A DNA stretch of 64,000 nucleotides from Afipia birgiae 34632 (GTDB lineage Bacteria; Pseudomonadota; Alphaproteobacteria; Rhizobiales; Xanthobacteraceae), in NCBI RefSeq assembly GCF_000308295.2, contig NZ_HG326653.1:387901-451900 (forward strand). Reading direction: 5' to 3'. Made by a program: the position numbers and the translations under genes. How positions within the stretch are numbered: position 1 is the first letter of the stretch; the number at the start of each line of letters is the position of its first letter. Positions 36,104 to 47,083 of this stretch are shown here, piece by piece. The notes beneath the pieces are model-generated. The model did not search any database. It had not been told where the DNA came from and saw only the letters and a list, made by a program, of their open reading frames with translations.

Positions 36104-36690
36104 GCGACAACGGCGCTACGCGCCCGCAACGCCGTTCATGGCTGGTGGCATTGCCACTGATCGCCTTTGCCGTGCTCGCCGGGCTGTTCTGGTTCCGGCT
36201 CGGCGCGGGCGATCCTGCGCGCATCCCTTCAGCCCTGATCGGCCGTCCCGCGCCGCAGACAAAATTGCCCCCGCTTGAAGGACTCGTCGCTGGCGGCACG
36301 CAGGTGCCGGGGCTCGACCCGGCGGCGTTCAAGGGCCAGGTCAGCATCGTCAACGTCTGGGCATCATGGTGCGTGCCGTGTCATGATGAAGCGCCGCTGC
36401 TGGTGCAACTCGCGCAGGACAAACGGATTCAACTGATCGGAATCAACTACAAGGACAGCCCGGACAATGCCCGGCGCTTCCTCGGCCGCTACGGCAATCC
36501 GTTCAGTGCAGTCGGTGTCGACGCCAACGGCCGGGCCTCGATCGAGTGGGGAGTCTACGGCGTGCCGGAAACATTCGTTATCGGCCGCGACGGGACGATC
36601 GCCTACAAACTGATCGGCCCGATCACGCCACAGAATATCGACGTCGTTCTGAAGGCCGAGATCGAGAAGGCGCTACGCGGCAAACCCTGA
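36100..36690 (+). CDS. ccmG: Thiol:disulfide interchange protein CcmG/DsbE
   Basis: Membrane-anchored periplasmic thioredoxin (196 residues) that keeps apocytochrome c cysteines reduced. A signal-anchor helix at about 14-31 is followed by the redox motif WCVPC (C91, C94) and the cis-Pro loop [15 protein letters not shown], which is characteristic of CcmG. It ends the ccmABCDG operon. ccmE, ccmF and ccmH are not in the window and must be elsewhere. Confidence 0.95.
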   Translation: MSDNGATRPQRRSWLVALPLIAFAVLAGLFWFRLGAGDPARIPSALIGRPAPQTKLPPLEGLVAGGTQVPGLDPAAFKGQVSIVNVWASWCVPCHDEAPLLVQLAQDKRIQLIGINYKDSPDNARRFLGRYGNPFSAVGVDANGRASIEWGVYGVPETFVIGRDGTIAYKLIGPITPQNIDVVLKAEIEKALRGKP

Positions 36691-36719
36691 GACGGCGACG
36701 GCAGCATGTGGGAGGTCCC

Positions 36720-37721
36720 ATGAAATATGTGATCCGGATTGCCGCCGTCCTGTTGCTGCTCATCGTTGCCGCCGCCGTCTATATTTATCACGGCCTGAGC
36801 AACCGGCCGGACATCGATGCCTTCAACACATTCAAGACCTTCTCCAAGACCAGCCGCGACCCGGGGCTGCGCGTAATGTTCCTCGGCGTCTCCACATTGC
36901 TACTCGACGACGGCGAGACCGCAATCCTGACCGACGGCTTCTTCACGCGGCCGAACTCGCGGCAGTTGCTTCTTGAGAAGACCGCGCCGGACAAAGCCCT
37001 CATCGAGACATCGCTGCAGCGCGCCGGCATTTCGCGGCTGGCCGCGGTCATCGTCAATCACTCCCATTACGACCATGTGATGGATTCGCCGGAAGTCGCC
37101 GCACGAACCGGTGCAGTTCTCGTCGGATCGGAATCGACCGCGAACGTCGGACGAGGCTGGGGCCTGCCGGACAGCCAGATCGCGGTGCGCCGCGCCGGCG
37201 ACGTGATGACCTTCGGACGTTTTCGCATCACGCTGCTTCCCGGCCGCCATGTGCCGTCGCCCTTCACCGGAGGCGACATCGCCGAGCCATTGAAGCCGCC
37301 GGTGCGTGCCAACGCCTATCTCGAGGGTGGCAGTTTCATGGTCCTCGTCGAGCACGGCGACCGGCGCATGCTGATCAATGCCAGCGCCGGCTTCGTCACC
37401 GGGGCCCTGGACGGACGCAAGGCCGACGTGGTGTTTTTGGGCACCGGGCAACTCGGCAAGCACCCCGCCAGCTATATGGAAGATTACTGGCGGGAGACCG
37501 TGGAAAAACCGGGAGCGCGGCGCGTCATTCCGATTCACTGGGACGACTTCACCCGTCCGCTGGACCAGCCGCTGGTCCCCTTGCCGAACCTGCTGGATGA
37601 CTTTGCCGCCTCGATGAAATTCCTCAACGAGCGGGGCCGAACCTCCGGCATCGACATCAAGCTGCCTGAAGCTTTTGTCGCCTTTGATCCTTTTGAAAAA
37701 TTGCCTGCGGCCAGGAACTGA
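36720..37721 (+). CDS. Membrane-anchored metallo-beta-lactamase-fold hydrolase
   Basis: Protein of 333 residues from the ATG at 36720, which has a strong GGAGG site; the frame is open far upstream but overlaps ccmG. An N-terminal membrane helix (about 5-24) precedes an MBL domain with the metal motif HSHYDH at 114-119, a further His in LPGRHVPSP, and a late His in IPIHWDDF. It resembles UlaG/RomA-type MBL proteins. The substrate is unknown. It starts 29 nt after ccmG and may be co-transcribed, but a role in cytochrome c maturation is not indicated. Confidence 0.85.
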   Translation: MKYVIRIAAVLLLLIVAAAVYIYHGLSNRPDIDAFNTFKTFSKTSRDPGLRVMFLGVSTLLLDDGETAILTDGFFTRPNSRQLLLEKTAPDKALIETSLQRAGISRLAAVIVNHSHYDHVMDSPEVAARTGAVLVGSESTANVGRGWGLPDSQIAVRRAGDVMTFGRFRITLLPGRHVPSPFTGGDIAEPLKPPVRANAYLEGGSFMVLVEHGDRRMLINASAGFVTGALDGRKADVVFLGTGQLGKHPASYMEDYWRETVEKPGARRVIPIHWDDFTRPLDQPLVPLPNLLDDFAASMKFLNERGRTSGIDIKLPEAFVAFDPFEKLPAARN

Positions 37722-37868
37722 CCGATGGCCTGGGGCGGCGGCCGCGCCCGCAAAGCGGCTCAGAAATAATTTGGCGCTTTTATCTGCCGTTCATTTTGCA
37801 GCCATGGCGCGGCCACGAATTCGAACATACGCTATGTGTGTTGCAATCACTGTCCTGGAGGGACACCC

Positions 37869-38246
37869 ATGCGTTATTTGAAACTTGCTTCGTTGACTGC
37901 CGCGACCCTTGCCCTCGGCCTGCTCGCGTCGTCGCCGTCGTTCTCTCAGGCGACCCAGCCGGCAACCGGCGGCAAGATGGCGCCCCCGCCCGCTGCGGCA
38001 ACGGCACCGAAGGCCGACTCGAAGATGGCGCCTGCGGCCAAGGCCGACACCAAGACCGAACTGCTCGACATCAACTCCGCGTCTGCCGATCAGCTCAAGG
38101 CGCTCAAGGGCATCGGCGACGCCTACTCGGCCGCGATCATCAAGGGTCGCCCCTACAAGGGCAAGGACGAGCTGGTGCAGAAGAAGATCGTGCCTGAAAA
38201 GACCTACGCCGAGATCAAGGACAAGATTATCGCGAAGCAGAAGTAA
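37869..38246 (+). CDS. Secreted ComEA-like helix-hairpin-helix protein
   Basis: Small exported protein of 125 residues (ATG at 37869 with GGAGGG upstream). A signal peptide ([20 protein letters not shown]) is followed by a low-complexity Ala/Pro/Lys linker of about 40 residues, then a helix-hairpin-helix domain: [27 protein letters not shown] and [17 protein letters not shown]. ComEA homologues bind DNA outside the inner membrane; many alphaproteobacteria carry such short proteins of unknown role. A strong terminator follows. Confidence 0.85.
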   Translation: MRYLKLASLTAATLALGLLASSPSFSQATQPATGGKMAPPPAAATAPKADSKMAPAAKADTKTELLDINSASADQLKALKGIGDAYSAAIIKGRPYKGKDELVQKKIVPEKTYAEIKDKIIAKQK

Positions 38247-38270
38247 CCTGCCCTTCGCGAGTTGATCCAA

Positions 38271-38298
38271 CGCACCGGCAGCAATGCCGGTGCGTTTT
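38271..38298 (+). terminator. Intrinsic terminator of the ComEA-like gene
   Basis: A perfect 10-bp stem cgcaccggca / tgccggtgcg with loop gcaa is followed by tttt. It lies in the convergent gap with yciB. Confidence 0.92.
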
Positions 38299-38307
38299 CC
38301 TGTTTTG

Positions 38308-38919
38308 CTAGCGCTTGGTGATATCACCGCGCTCGATGTCGCTCGCTTCATCGGTCGCGGGTTCTATCTGATAGCGCTTGATTAGCGAGGCTTGTGCCAT
38401 CGCAAAGATCGCCGTGATCGGGAGCACGCCGAACGCCTTGAACGACACCCAGAAATCCGTGCTCTGGGTGCGCCAGATGATTTCATTAAGCACCGCCATG
38501 CCCGCGAAGAAAAACATCCAGCGGATGGTCAGCAGCCGCCAGCCTTCCGGCGTCAGGTTGAACATCTGGTCGAACATGATGGCGATGAACGAACGCCCGA
38601 GCAGCAGACCAATGCCGAGCGCGGCTGCAAACAGCGCGTAGATGATCGTCGGCTTGAGCTTGATGAACATCTCGTCGTGAAAGAACAGTGTCAGCCCGCC
38701 GAACACCAGCACGATCACCGCCGTGACGATGGCCATCAGCGGCACATGCCGCGTCACCACGTAGGACGCGATAATCGCGGTCACGATCGCGACCATGAAT
38801 GCGCCGGTGGCGACGAACAGCCCGAACTTCGCATTCGCCCCGAAGAAGATGATCAGCGGACCCAGTTCGGTGGCAAGCTTGAACAGCGGATGCGGCGCGG
38901 GTTTTTCCGAAGCGGCCAT
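38308..38919 (-). CDS. yciB: Inner-membrane-spanning protein YciB (septation protein A)
   Basis: Polytopic protein of 203 residues from the ATG at 38919 (a TTG 6 nt upstream is less likely). The N-terminal [19 protein letters not shown] and the central [28 protein letters not shown] segment (here [20 protein letters not shown]) are characteristic; five to six membrane helices are visible. Homologues affect septation and envelope integrity in enterics and Shigella. It starts 2 nt after the ftsY stop, so the two are coupled. Confidence 0.93.
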   Translation of the reverse strand: MAASEKPAPHPLFKLATELGPLIIFFGANAKFGLFVATGAFMVAIVTAIIASYVVTRHVPLMAIVTAVIVLVFGGLTLFFHDEMFIKLKPTIIYALFAAALGIGLLLGRSFIAIMFDQMFNLTPEGWRLLTIRWMFFFAGMAVLNEIIWRTQSTDFWVSFKAFGVLPITAIFAMAQASLIKRYQIEPATDEASDIERGDITKR

Positions 38920-38921
38920 GC

Positions 38922-39866
38922 TCAATTATCCTGTCCTGCGATCGCGCGGGCGAAGTCGCGCGCGGTGAACGGCGCGAGATCGTCGATCCCTTCCCCGACG
39001 CCAATGAAATGCACCGGCAGCTTGTACTTTTCCGACAGCGCTACGAGGATGCCGCCACGCGCCGTGCCATCGAGCTTGGTCATCACCAACCCCGTGACGC
39101 CCGCCGTCTTGTGAAACGCGTCGACCTGCGACAGCGCATTCTGGCCAACCGTTGCATCGAGCACCAGCAGCACGGCATGCGGCGCGCTTGAATCGACCTT
39201 GCCGATCACGCGCCGCACTTTCTCGAGCTCAACCATCAGTTCAGTCTTGTTCTGCAGGCGTCCCGCGGTATCGATCAGCAGCACATCCATGGCCTGCGCC
39301 CTTGCGGCTTCCACCGCCTCGAAGGCGAGACTTGCCGAATCCGAGCCCTGCGCGCGGGCCACCACCGGAACCTTGTTGCGCTCGCCCCATACCTTCAACT
39401 GCTCGATGGCGGCGGCGCGGAACGTATCGCCTGCGGCCAGCATGACCTTACGGCCTTCTGCGGAGAGTTTCGCGGCGAGCTTGCCGATGGTGGTAGTCTT
39501 GCCGGAGCCGTTGACGCCGACCACGAGAATGACGAATGGCTTTTGTGCGGCGTCAATTTCCAGCGGCTTCGCCACGGGGCCAAGCACCTTCTCGACTTCG
39601 GTCGCAACAATTGTCGTCACATCCTCTGCCGATACCGACTTGTCGTAGCGGCCCTTACCGACGGCCTCCGCGATACGCGCCGCAACCTCGGTTCCAAGGT
39701 CGGCGCGCAACAGCACATCCTCGATATCGTCGAGCATGGCGCGATCAAGCTTCCGCTTGGTGACGAGATCGGCCACCGCCGTGCCGAGCGAACTCGACGT
39801 ACGCTTGAGGCCCGCAGAGAGCCTGCGCCACCAGCTTTGTTTGGGTTCTTGCGTGCTGTCGTTCAT
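38922..39866 (-). CDS. ftsY: Signal recognition particle receptor FtsY
   Basis: SRP GTPase of 314 residues. After a short N-terminal region and a helical N domain, the G domain shows P-loop GVNGSGKT at 117-124, DTAGRLQNK, and [10 protein letters not shown]. The acidic A domain of the E. coli protein is absent, as usual in alphaproteobacteria. It targets ribosomes carrying membrane proteins to the translocon. It is followed directly by yciB. Confidence 0.97.
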   Translation of the reverse strand: MNDSTQEPKQSWWRRLSAGLKRTSSSLGTAVADLVTKRKLDRAMLDDIEDVLLRADLGTEVAARIAEAVGKGRYDKSVSAEDVTTIVATEVEKVLGPVAKPLEIDAAQKPFVILVVGVNGSGKTTTIGKLAAKLSAEGRKVMLAAGDTFRAAAIEQLKVWGERNKVPVVARAQGSDSASLAFEAVEAARAQAMDVLLIDTAGRLQNKTELMVELEKVRRVIGKVDSSAPHAVLLVLDATVGQNALSQVDAFHKTAGVTGLVMTKLDGTARGGILVALSEKYKLPVHFIGVGEGIDDLAPFTARDFARAIAGQDN

Positions 39867-39918
39867 GCGGAGGGTGTGTTAGCTGTTTCGCCGCTGAAAC
39901 GAAAGTCAACATTGGCCC

Positions 39919-40668
39919 ATGGATACGCCGCAACCGACACCTGAGGAAATGCAGGCCCGCGTGCTTCACCGCGACGGGCTGATACTGGTGATCGACAAGC
40001 CGGCCGGGATCGCCGTGCATAAAGGGCCAAAAGGCGGCCCCAATCTCGAAGCCTCGTTCGACGCGCTACGCTACGGCCTGCCGCGGCCGCCAGTGCTGGC
40101 CCACCGGCTCGACCGCGACACCTCGGGCTGTCTCGTGCTGGGACGTCATCGCAAGGCCACCGCCTCGCTTGGCCTGCTGTTCAAGCACGGGAAGATCGAC
40201 AAGACCTACTGGGCCGTGGTCGAAGGCGGCCCCGATGCGAGTGAAGGCGAGATCGATATTGCGCTGGGACGTTTGGACGCTGAGCGGGGTTGGTGGCAGA
40301 AGCCGGACCCGAACGGCCTGCCGTCAAAGACGACATGGCGCGTGCTGGGACGCGGCCAGGATGAAAGAGGAGCGCGCCTGACCTGGCTCGCCATGGAGCC
40401 GATCACCGGCCGCACCCACCAGTTGCGCGTGCATTGCGCGGCGAGCGGCTGGCCCATCGTCGGCGATAACATCTATGGCAACGGGCCGCGCTTCGGCGAA
40501 CCATCGCTGCATCTGCATGCGCGCGAAATCGTCATACCGCTGTCGAAGAACAAGCCGCCGGTGCGTGTTGTCGCACCCGCACCCGCACATCTCCACCAAC
40601 GGCTCCGGGCGTGCGGATGGAACGGCGAGGAAATTTTGGATGAGCCCGCGATAAGCTCTGCGATCTGA
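39919..40668 (+). CDS. RluA family pseudouridine synthase
   Basis: Pseudouridine synthase of 249 residues without an S4 domain. The catalytic Asp is D65 in AHRLDRDTSG, with further family blocks at VIDKPAGIAVHKG, KTYWAVVEG and ITGRTHQLRVHCAASGWPIVGD. The RNA target cannot be told from sequence; RluA-type enzymes modify 23S rRNA and some tRNAs. It is divergent from ftsY with a 52-nt gap that must hold both promoters. Confidence 0.9.
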   Translation: MDTPQPTPEEMQARVLHRDGLILVIDKPAGIAVHKGPKGGPNLEASFDALRYGLPRPPVLAHRLDRDTSGCLVLGRHRKATASLGLLFKHGKIDKTYWAVVEGGPDASEGEIDIALGRLDAERGWWQKPDPNGLPSKTTWRVLGRGQDERGARLTWLAMEPITGRTHQLRVHCAASGWPIVGDNIYGNGPRFGEPSLHLHAREIVIPLSKNKPPVRVVAPAPAHLHQRLRACGWNGEEILDEPAISSAI

Positions 40669-40730
40669 GCCAGCTTCTATTCGTCATTGCCGGGCTTGAC
40701 AAGTTGAGTTCGTGGCAACCCCGTGCGCAC

Positions 40731-40762
40731 AAACAAAAAGGGCTCCGGAAACTCCGGAGCCC
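40731..40762 (-). terminator. Intrinsic terminator of rpsA
   Basis: On the minus strand, gggctccgg / ccggagccc (9 bp, perfect, 5-nt loop) is followed by tttttgttt. It lies about 25 nt after the rpsA stop codon. Confidence 0.93.
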
Positions 40763-40786
40763 TGATTGGTTTCAGCGATGAGGCGC

Positions 40787-42487
40787 TTACTTGTCGCGCT
40801 TCTTGAGAGCGTTGCCGAGAATGTCGCCCAGTGTCGCGCCCGAATCGGACGAGCCGTACTGTGCGATGGCTTCCTTCTCTTCAGCGACTTCAAGCGCCTT
40901 GATCGAGACCTGCACCTTGCGCGCCTTCTTGTCGAACTGGATGACGCGGGCGTCAACCTTTTCGCCAACTGCGAAGCGCTCGGCGCGCTGGTCGCCGCGA
41001 TCGCGGGCAAGCTCAGAACGCTTGATGAAGGTGGTGAAGTCGGTGCCGGTGATCTGAACTTCGATACCGGCTTCCTTCACCTCGATGATTTCGCAGGTCA
41101 CGACGGCGCCCTTCTTGACGTCGCCTGGTTCTGCGAACGGGTCGCCCTCGAGCTGCTTCACGCCGAGCGAGATGCGTTCCTTCTCGACATCGACGTCGAG
41201 CACCACGGCCTTGACCATGTCGCCCTTCTTGAAGTTGTCGATGACCTGTTCGCCCGGCTGTTTCCAGTCGAGGTCGGACAGATGGACCATGCCGTCCACT
41301 TCGCCGTCGAGGCCGAGGAACAGACCGAACTCGGTCTTGTTCTTGACTTCGCCTTCAACGACCGCACCCACCGGATACTTCTCGACAAAGACTTCCCAAG
41401 GATTGCGCATGGTCTGCTTGAGACCGAGCGAAATGCGGCGCTTGGCCGAATCCACTTCGAGAACCTGCACTTCGACTTCCTGCGAGGTCGAAACGATCTT
41501 GCCGGGGTGCATGTTCTTCTTGGTCCACGACATTTCCGAGACGTGGATCAGGCCTTCGATGCCCGGCTCCAGTTCGACGAATGCGCCGTAGTCGGTGATG
41601 TTGGTGACGCGTCCGGTGAAGCGCGAGTTCAGCGGATACTTCGCCTCGATGCCCTGCCATGGATCGTCCAGCAGCTGCTTCATGCCGAGAGAAATACGGT
41701 GGGTCTCGTGATTGATCTTGATGATCTTCACCTTGACCGTCTGGCCGATGGCAAGCACCTCGGTCGGATGGTTGACGCGGCGCCATGCGATATCGGTGAC
41801 GTGCAGCAGACCGTCGATGCCGCCGAGGTCAACGAACGCACCGTAGTCGGTGATGTTCTTGACGACGCCGTCGATGACCTGACCCTCTTCGAGGTTCTGC
41901 ACCAGCTCCTGACGCTGTTCGGCGCGGGTCTCTTCGAGAACCGTGCGGCGCGACACCACGATGTTGCCCCGGCGGCGATCCATCTTGAGGATCTGGAACG
42001 GCTGCGAGTTGTTCATCAGCGGTGCGACGTCGCGGATCGGACGAATGTCGACCTGCGAGCGCGGCAGGAAGGCGACAGCGCCGTCGAGATCGACGGTAAA
42101 GCCACCCTTGACCTGATTGAAGATAACGCCGTGAACCTTCTCGTTGTTGTTGAAGGCCTTCTCGAGCTTGCCCCAGCTTTCTTCGCGGCGCGCCTTGTCG
42201 CGCGACAGCACGGCTTCGCCGAGTGCGTTCTCGATCCGGTCGAGGAACACCTCGACTTCGTCGCCGACCTTGAGGTCGCTCTCACGGCCCGGGCCGTTGA
42301 ATTCGCGGAGAGCCACGCGGCCCTCGGTCTTCAGGCCGACGTCGATGACGGCCATGTCTTTTTCAATTGCAACAACCTTGCCCTTGATGACGGAGCTTTC
42401 CTGCAGATTGCCGCCTGCAAAGGACTCGTCGAGCATCGCGGCGAAATCGTCGCGGGAAGGATTATATGAAGTAGCAGTCGAAGCCAT
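40787..42487 (-). CDS. rpsA: 30S ribosomal protein S1
   Basis: Ribosomal protein S1 of 566 residues, which binds mRNA and helps start translation. Six S1 (OB-fold) repeats can be followed along the chain, with recurring phrases such as GAFVDLGGIDGLLHVTDIAW and GAFVELEPGIEGLIHVSEMS. The two N-terminal repeats are the more divergent ribosome-binding ones. It lies downstream of cmk with a 249-nt spacer that probably contains its own promoter, the same aroA-cmk-rpsA order as in E. coli. Confidence 0.98.
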   Translation of the reverse strand: MASTATSYNPSRDDFAAMLDESFAGGNLQESSVIKGKVVAIEKDMAVIDVGLKTEGRVALREFNGPGRESDLKVGDEVEVFLDRIENALGEAVLSRDKARREESWGKLEKAFNNNEKVHGVIFNQVKGGFTVDLDGAVAFLPRSQVDIRPIRDVAPLMNNSQPFQILKMDRRRGNIVVSRRTVLEETRAEQRQELVQNLEEGQVIDGVVKNITDYGAFVDLGGIDGLLHVTDIAWRRVNHPTEVLAIGQTVKVKIIKINHETHRISLGMKQLLDDPWQGIEAKYPLNSRFTGRVTNITDYGAFVELEPGIEGLIHVSEMSWTKKNMHPGKIVSTSQEVEVQVLEVDSAKRRISLGLKQTMRNPWEVFVEKYPVGAVVEGEVKNKTEFGLFLGLDGEVDGMVHLSDLDWKQPGEQVIDNFKKGDMVKAVVLDVDVEKERISLGVKQLEGDPFAEPGDVKKGAVVTCEIIEVKEAGIEVQITGTDFTTFIKRSELARDRGDQRAERFAVGEKVDARVIQFDKKARKVQVSIKALEVAEEKEAIAQYGSSDSGATLGDILGNALKKRDK

Positions 42488-42736
42488 TTGTTCTCCAAAT
42501 GCGGAATGCCGGCAGCGGGGTTAAGGGCGTATCGCGCATCCAGTGCCAAAGGTCCGCAACCTTTGACGACCGCTTCCGCAAAGAGGAATTGCGACAGCGG
42601 GCCGGCGTGTGCCTGCACGAACGATACGGTGCAAAATTGGATTGCCGCGCGTGAAGCGCGTGGTCTGCTGTCCGGAGCTGAGACGAAAATCGACCTCAAA
42701 AACCGGGAGCGGGCATTCCTCCAATGACGGCGGGGA

Positions 42737-44739
<2,003 letters not shown>

Positions 44740-44862
44740 CTACCATGGGCTTTACGGAACGTCACGGGCCGGTCATTTATCCCCCAAACCGCTATTGACA
44801 GCGGCGGCGCAACTAGCCAAGTGAAGCACCGCTTTTTCAAGACATCCTCAGGACTATAAACC

Positions 44863-45279
44863 GTGGCCAAAGCCGATCTCGGAACCAAGCGCATTTGCCC
44901 GACCACGGGCAAAAAGTTCTATGACCTCAACAAGAACCCGGTGATTTCGCCGTATACTGGCGAGATCGTGCCCATCGCACCGGTTCCGCCGCCACGGACA
45001 CGCGCCGACGCTGCCGCACGGGCTGCCGCAGCCAATGCCGCCAGCATCGTGCCAGAGCCCGCCGAGGCGGAAGAATTGGTCTCGCTGGAAGAGGCCGACG
45101 CCGAAGAGAACAGCGGCAAGGTCAAGGCCGTGCTGCCGGAATCCGAGGACGACATCGAAGTCGATGAGACCCTCACCGACGACGACGATGATGATTCGAC
45201 CTTCATCGCCGAGGACGAGGAAGACGACGAAGACGTCACTGACATCATCGGTGATGTCTCGGGCGATGAAGAGACTTGA
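44863..45279 (+). CDS. TIGR02300 family protein
   Basis: Small alphaproteobacterial protein of 138 residues with a GTG start (AGGA upstream). The N-terminal domain MAKADLGTKRICPTTGKKFY with DLNKNPVISPYTG defines the TIGR02300 family and looks like a reduced zinc-ribbon. An Ala-rich linker follows, then a strongly acidic tail (runs of Asp and Glu from about residue 95 to the end). The function is unknown. It is divergent from aroA, as in relatives, and is followed by tRNA-Ala. Confidence 0.88.
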   Translation: MAKADLGTKRICPTTGKKFYDLNKNPVISPYTGEIVPIAPVPPPRTRADAAARAAAANAASIVPEPAEAEELVSLEEADAEENSGKVKAVLPESEDDIEVDETLTDDDDDDSTFIAEDEEDDEDVTDIIGDVSGDEET

Positions 45280-45303
45280 GATAAATCCTCAAGTGTGATT
45301 TTT
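45274..45303 (+). terminator. Probable terminator of the TIGR02300 gene
   Basis: A 7-bp AT-rich stem acttgag / ctcaagt with loop ataaatc overlaps the stop codon and is followed by gtgattttt. Confidence 0.5.
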
Positions 45304-45369
45304 CGGTCCGGCGCGCGACGCGCGCCGATTCAGATAACCCGCGCAGTCCCATCGCGCGGCAAGGTGTTC

Positions 45370-45445
<76 letters not shown>

Positions 45446-45647
45446 ACCCTCTCAACGAAACTAGCACTCGTGTTTTGTTGCAAACCGCGTTCGCTCACTG
45501 AACAGAGCGGCAGCGCAGCATGCGCGCGCGCATGGATGCCAACCGGCGCGGATATTGACGGCACTGTCCGAATTCTTTCAATGTGACCGCAGGCTGCAAC
45601 TCCAGCAGCATCGTCTTCAAAATTTTCGCTGATTGAAGGTTGACCCC

Positions 45648-46853
45648 ATGACATCTCAAACCGCGACCGGTGCAATGGCCGGACTGCGCGTCGTCGATTT
45701 GACGCGCGTGCTCGGCGGTCCCTACTGCACACAGATTCTCGCCGACCACGGCGCGGATGTCGTGAAGGTCGAACCGCCGGCCGGTGACGAGACCCGCGAT
45801 TGGGGCCCTCCGTTCCACGACGACGATGCGGCGTACTTCATCGGCACCAATCGCAACAAGCGCGCGATCGCCCTGGACCTCGCGTCGGAAGGCGGACGCG
45901 CGGTGCTGATGAAGATGCTCGAAACCGCCGACGTTCTCACCGAAAATTTCAAGCCGGGAACACTCGACAAATGGGGCATCGGCAATGATTTCCTCCGCGA
46001 GAAATTTCCCCGATTGATCCACTGCCGCATTTCCGGATTCGGCGCTGACGGACCCCACGGTGGACATCCAGGTTACGACGCGATCATTCAGTCCATGGTC
46101 GGCCTGATGGCCTCGACCGGATCGCCGCAGAGCGGCCCGACCCGAATCGGCGTCGCGCTCGTCGACATGACGACGGGGCTTTATGCCACAGTCGGCATCT
46201 TGATGGCGCTGGCGGAACGCGCCAGGTCCGGCAAGGGACAGTTTCTCGAGACTACACTCTATGAAACCGGTCTCGCGATCATGCATCCGCACACCGCCAA
46301 CTATTTCCTTCACGGCAAGCCGCCGGCGCTGACCGGCAACGAGCATCCGAACCTCGTGCCGTATGCGGTGTTTCCAGCGCGCGACGGCGACATCTTCATG
46401 GGCGTGGGCAATGACGGCACCTTCCGCAAGCTGATGAAGGAGCTCGGCAAGCCCGAACTGGGCACCGATCCGCGCTTCGCGCGTAATCGTGATCGCATCG
46501 CGCATCGCGACGAGCTGCGCGCCGTGATCGTCGATATCCTGAAAGACCATGACAGCGAGCCGTTGTGCCGGCGTCTGCTGGCCGCAGGCCTGCCCGCTGG
46601 CCCGGTGCAATCGATCGACAAGGCGCTGGCGAGCGAACACGTCAAGCATCGCGGCGATATCATCGAAAAGGACTGGTACAAGGGCGTCGCCTCCCCGATC
46701 CGTTTCGACCGCACCAAGGCCTCGCTGCGTCACGTGCCGCCGAAGTTCAGCGAGCATACCGATACCGTGCTGGCAGAGTTCGGCTACTCGGCGAAAGAGA
46801 TCGCCGATCTGCGCGCCTCTGGCGTTGTCGCGGGGCCGGAGCGAAAGCGCTAG
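45648..46853 (+). CDS. Class III CoA-transferase (CaiB/BaiF family)
   Basis: Family III CoA-transferase of 401 residues from the ATG at 45648 (a TTG 15 nt upstream is less likely). The N-terminal MAGLRVVDLTRVLGGPYCTQ and GADVVKVEPPAGDETRDWGP are hallmarks, and the catalytic Asp is D173 in VALVDMTTGLYA. It carries CoA between an acyl-CoA and a carboxylic acid; the substrates cannot be predicted and no partner genes lie nearby. A 12-bp perfect hairpin at 46879-46905 follows the stop codon. Confidence 0.93.
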   Translation: MTSQTATGAMAGLRVVDLTRVLGGPYCTQILADHGADVVKVEPPAGDETRDWGPPFHDDDAAYFIGTNRNKRAIALDLASEGGRAVLMKMLETADVLTENFKPGTLDKWGIGNDFLREKFPRLIHCRISGFGADGPHGGHPGYDAIIQSMVGLMASTGSPQSGPTRIGVALVDMTTGLYATVGILMALAERARSGKGQFLETTLYETGLAIMHPHTANYFLHGKPPALTGNEHPNLVPYAVFPARDGDIFMGVGNDGTFRKLMKELGKPELGTDPRFARNRDRIAHRDELRAVIVDILKDHDSEPLCRRLLAAGLPAGPVQSIDKALASEHVKHRGDIIEKDWYKGVASPIRFDRTKASLRHVPPKFSEHTDTVLAEFGYSAKEIADLRASGVVAGPERKR

Positions 46854-46878
46854 GCTCCGCCGTTCCTGCACTCCGCTA

Positions 46879-46905
46879 CAGGGCGACGGCAATGCCGTCG
46901 CCCTG
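46879..46905 (+). terminator. Hairpin behind the CoA-transferase gene
   Basis: A perfect 12-bp stem cagggcgacggc / gccgtcgccctg with a 3-nt loop, 25 nt after the stop codon. There is no T-run, so it is more likely a 3'-end stabiliser or part of a factor-dependent terminator. Confidence 0.45.
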
Positions 46906-47014
46906 CGCCGCTCGTGTGTGGCCAAATCGTTCCGGACGCAACGACCGGTCATATGCCCCCAAGGTCGAAGCCATTTAAGGCTTCCCACAGGCGACCCTCC
47001 CCGCTTACCATCCG

Positions 47015-47032
47015 GCGTCACCAGCACGTCAT
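47015..47032 (+). promoter_or_regulatory. Possible Pho box upstream of ugpB
   Basis: Two 7-nt half-sites, gcgtcac and acgtcat, stand in direct repeat with an 11-nt period, the geometry of PhoB sites, about 50 nt before the ugpB start. The match to the CTGTCAT half-site is only partial. Ugp importers are usually phosphate-regulated. Confidence 0.3.
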
Positions 47033-47083
47033 CCGGCGCTGTTACCGCGCAACGATGATGACGGCTTCAGGGAGAAAATATCG

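Noticed and set aside
37725-37769. 14-codon ORF between the MBL gene and the ComEA-like gene
   Set aside because: Too short, no ribosome binding site, GC-rich low-complexity codons.
40681-40700. Fragment similar to the cattgccgggcttgac dispersed repeat
   Set aside because: Only one short half is present, without an inverted partner; too little to call a repeat.
40766-42469. 567-codon plus-strand ORF opposite rpsA
   Set aside because: Antisense shadow of the S1 repeats; its apparent internal repetition only mirrors the S1 domains.
45495-47027. 510-codon minus-strand ORF opposite the CoA-transferase gene
   Set aside because: Antisense shadow; no family resemblance.
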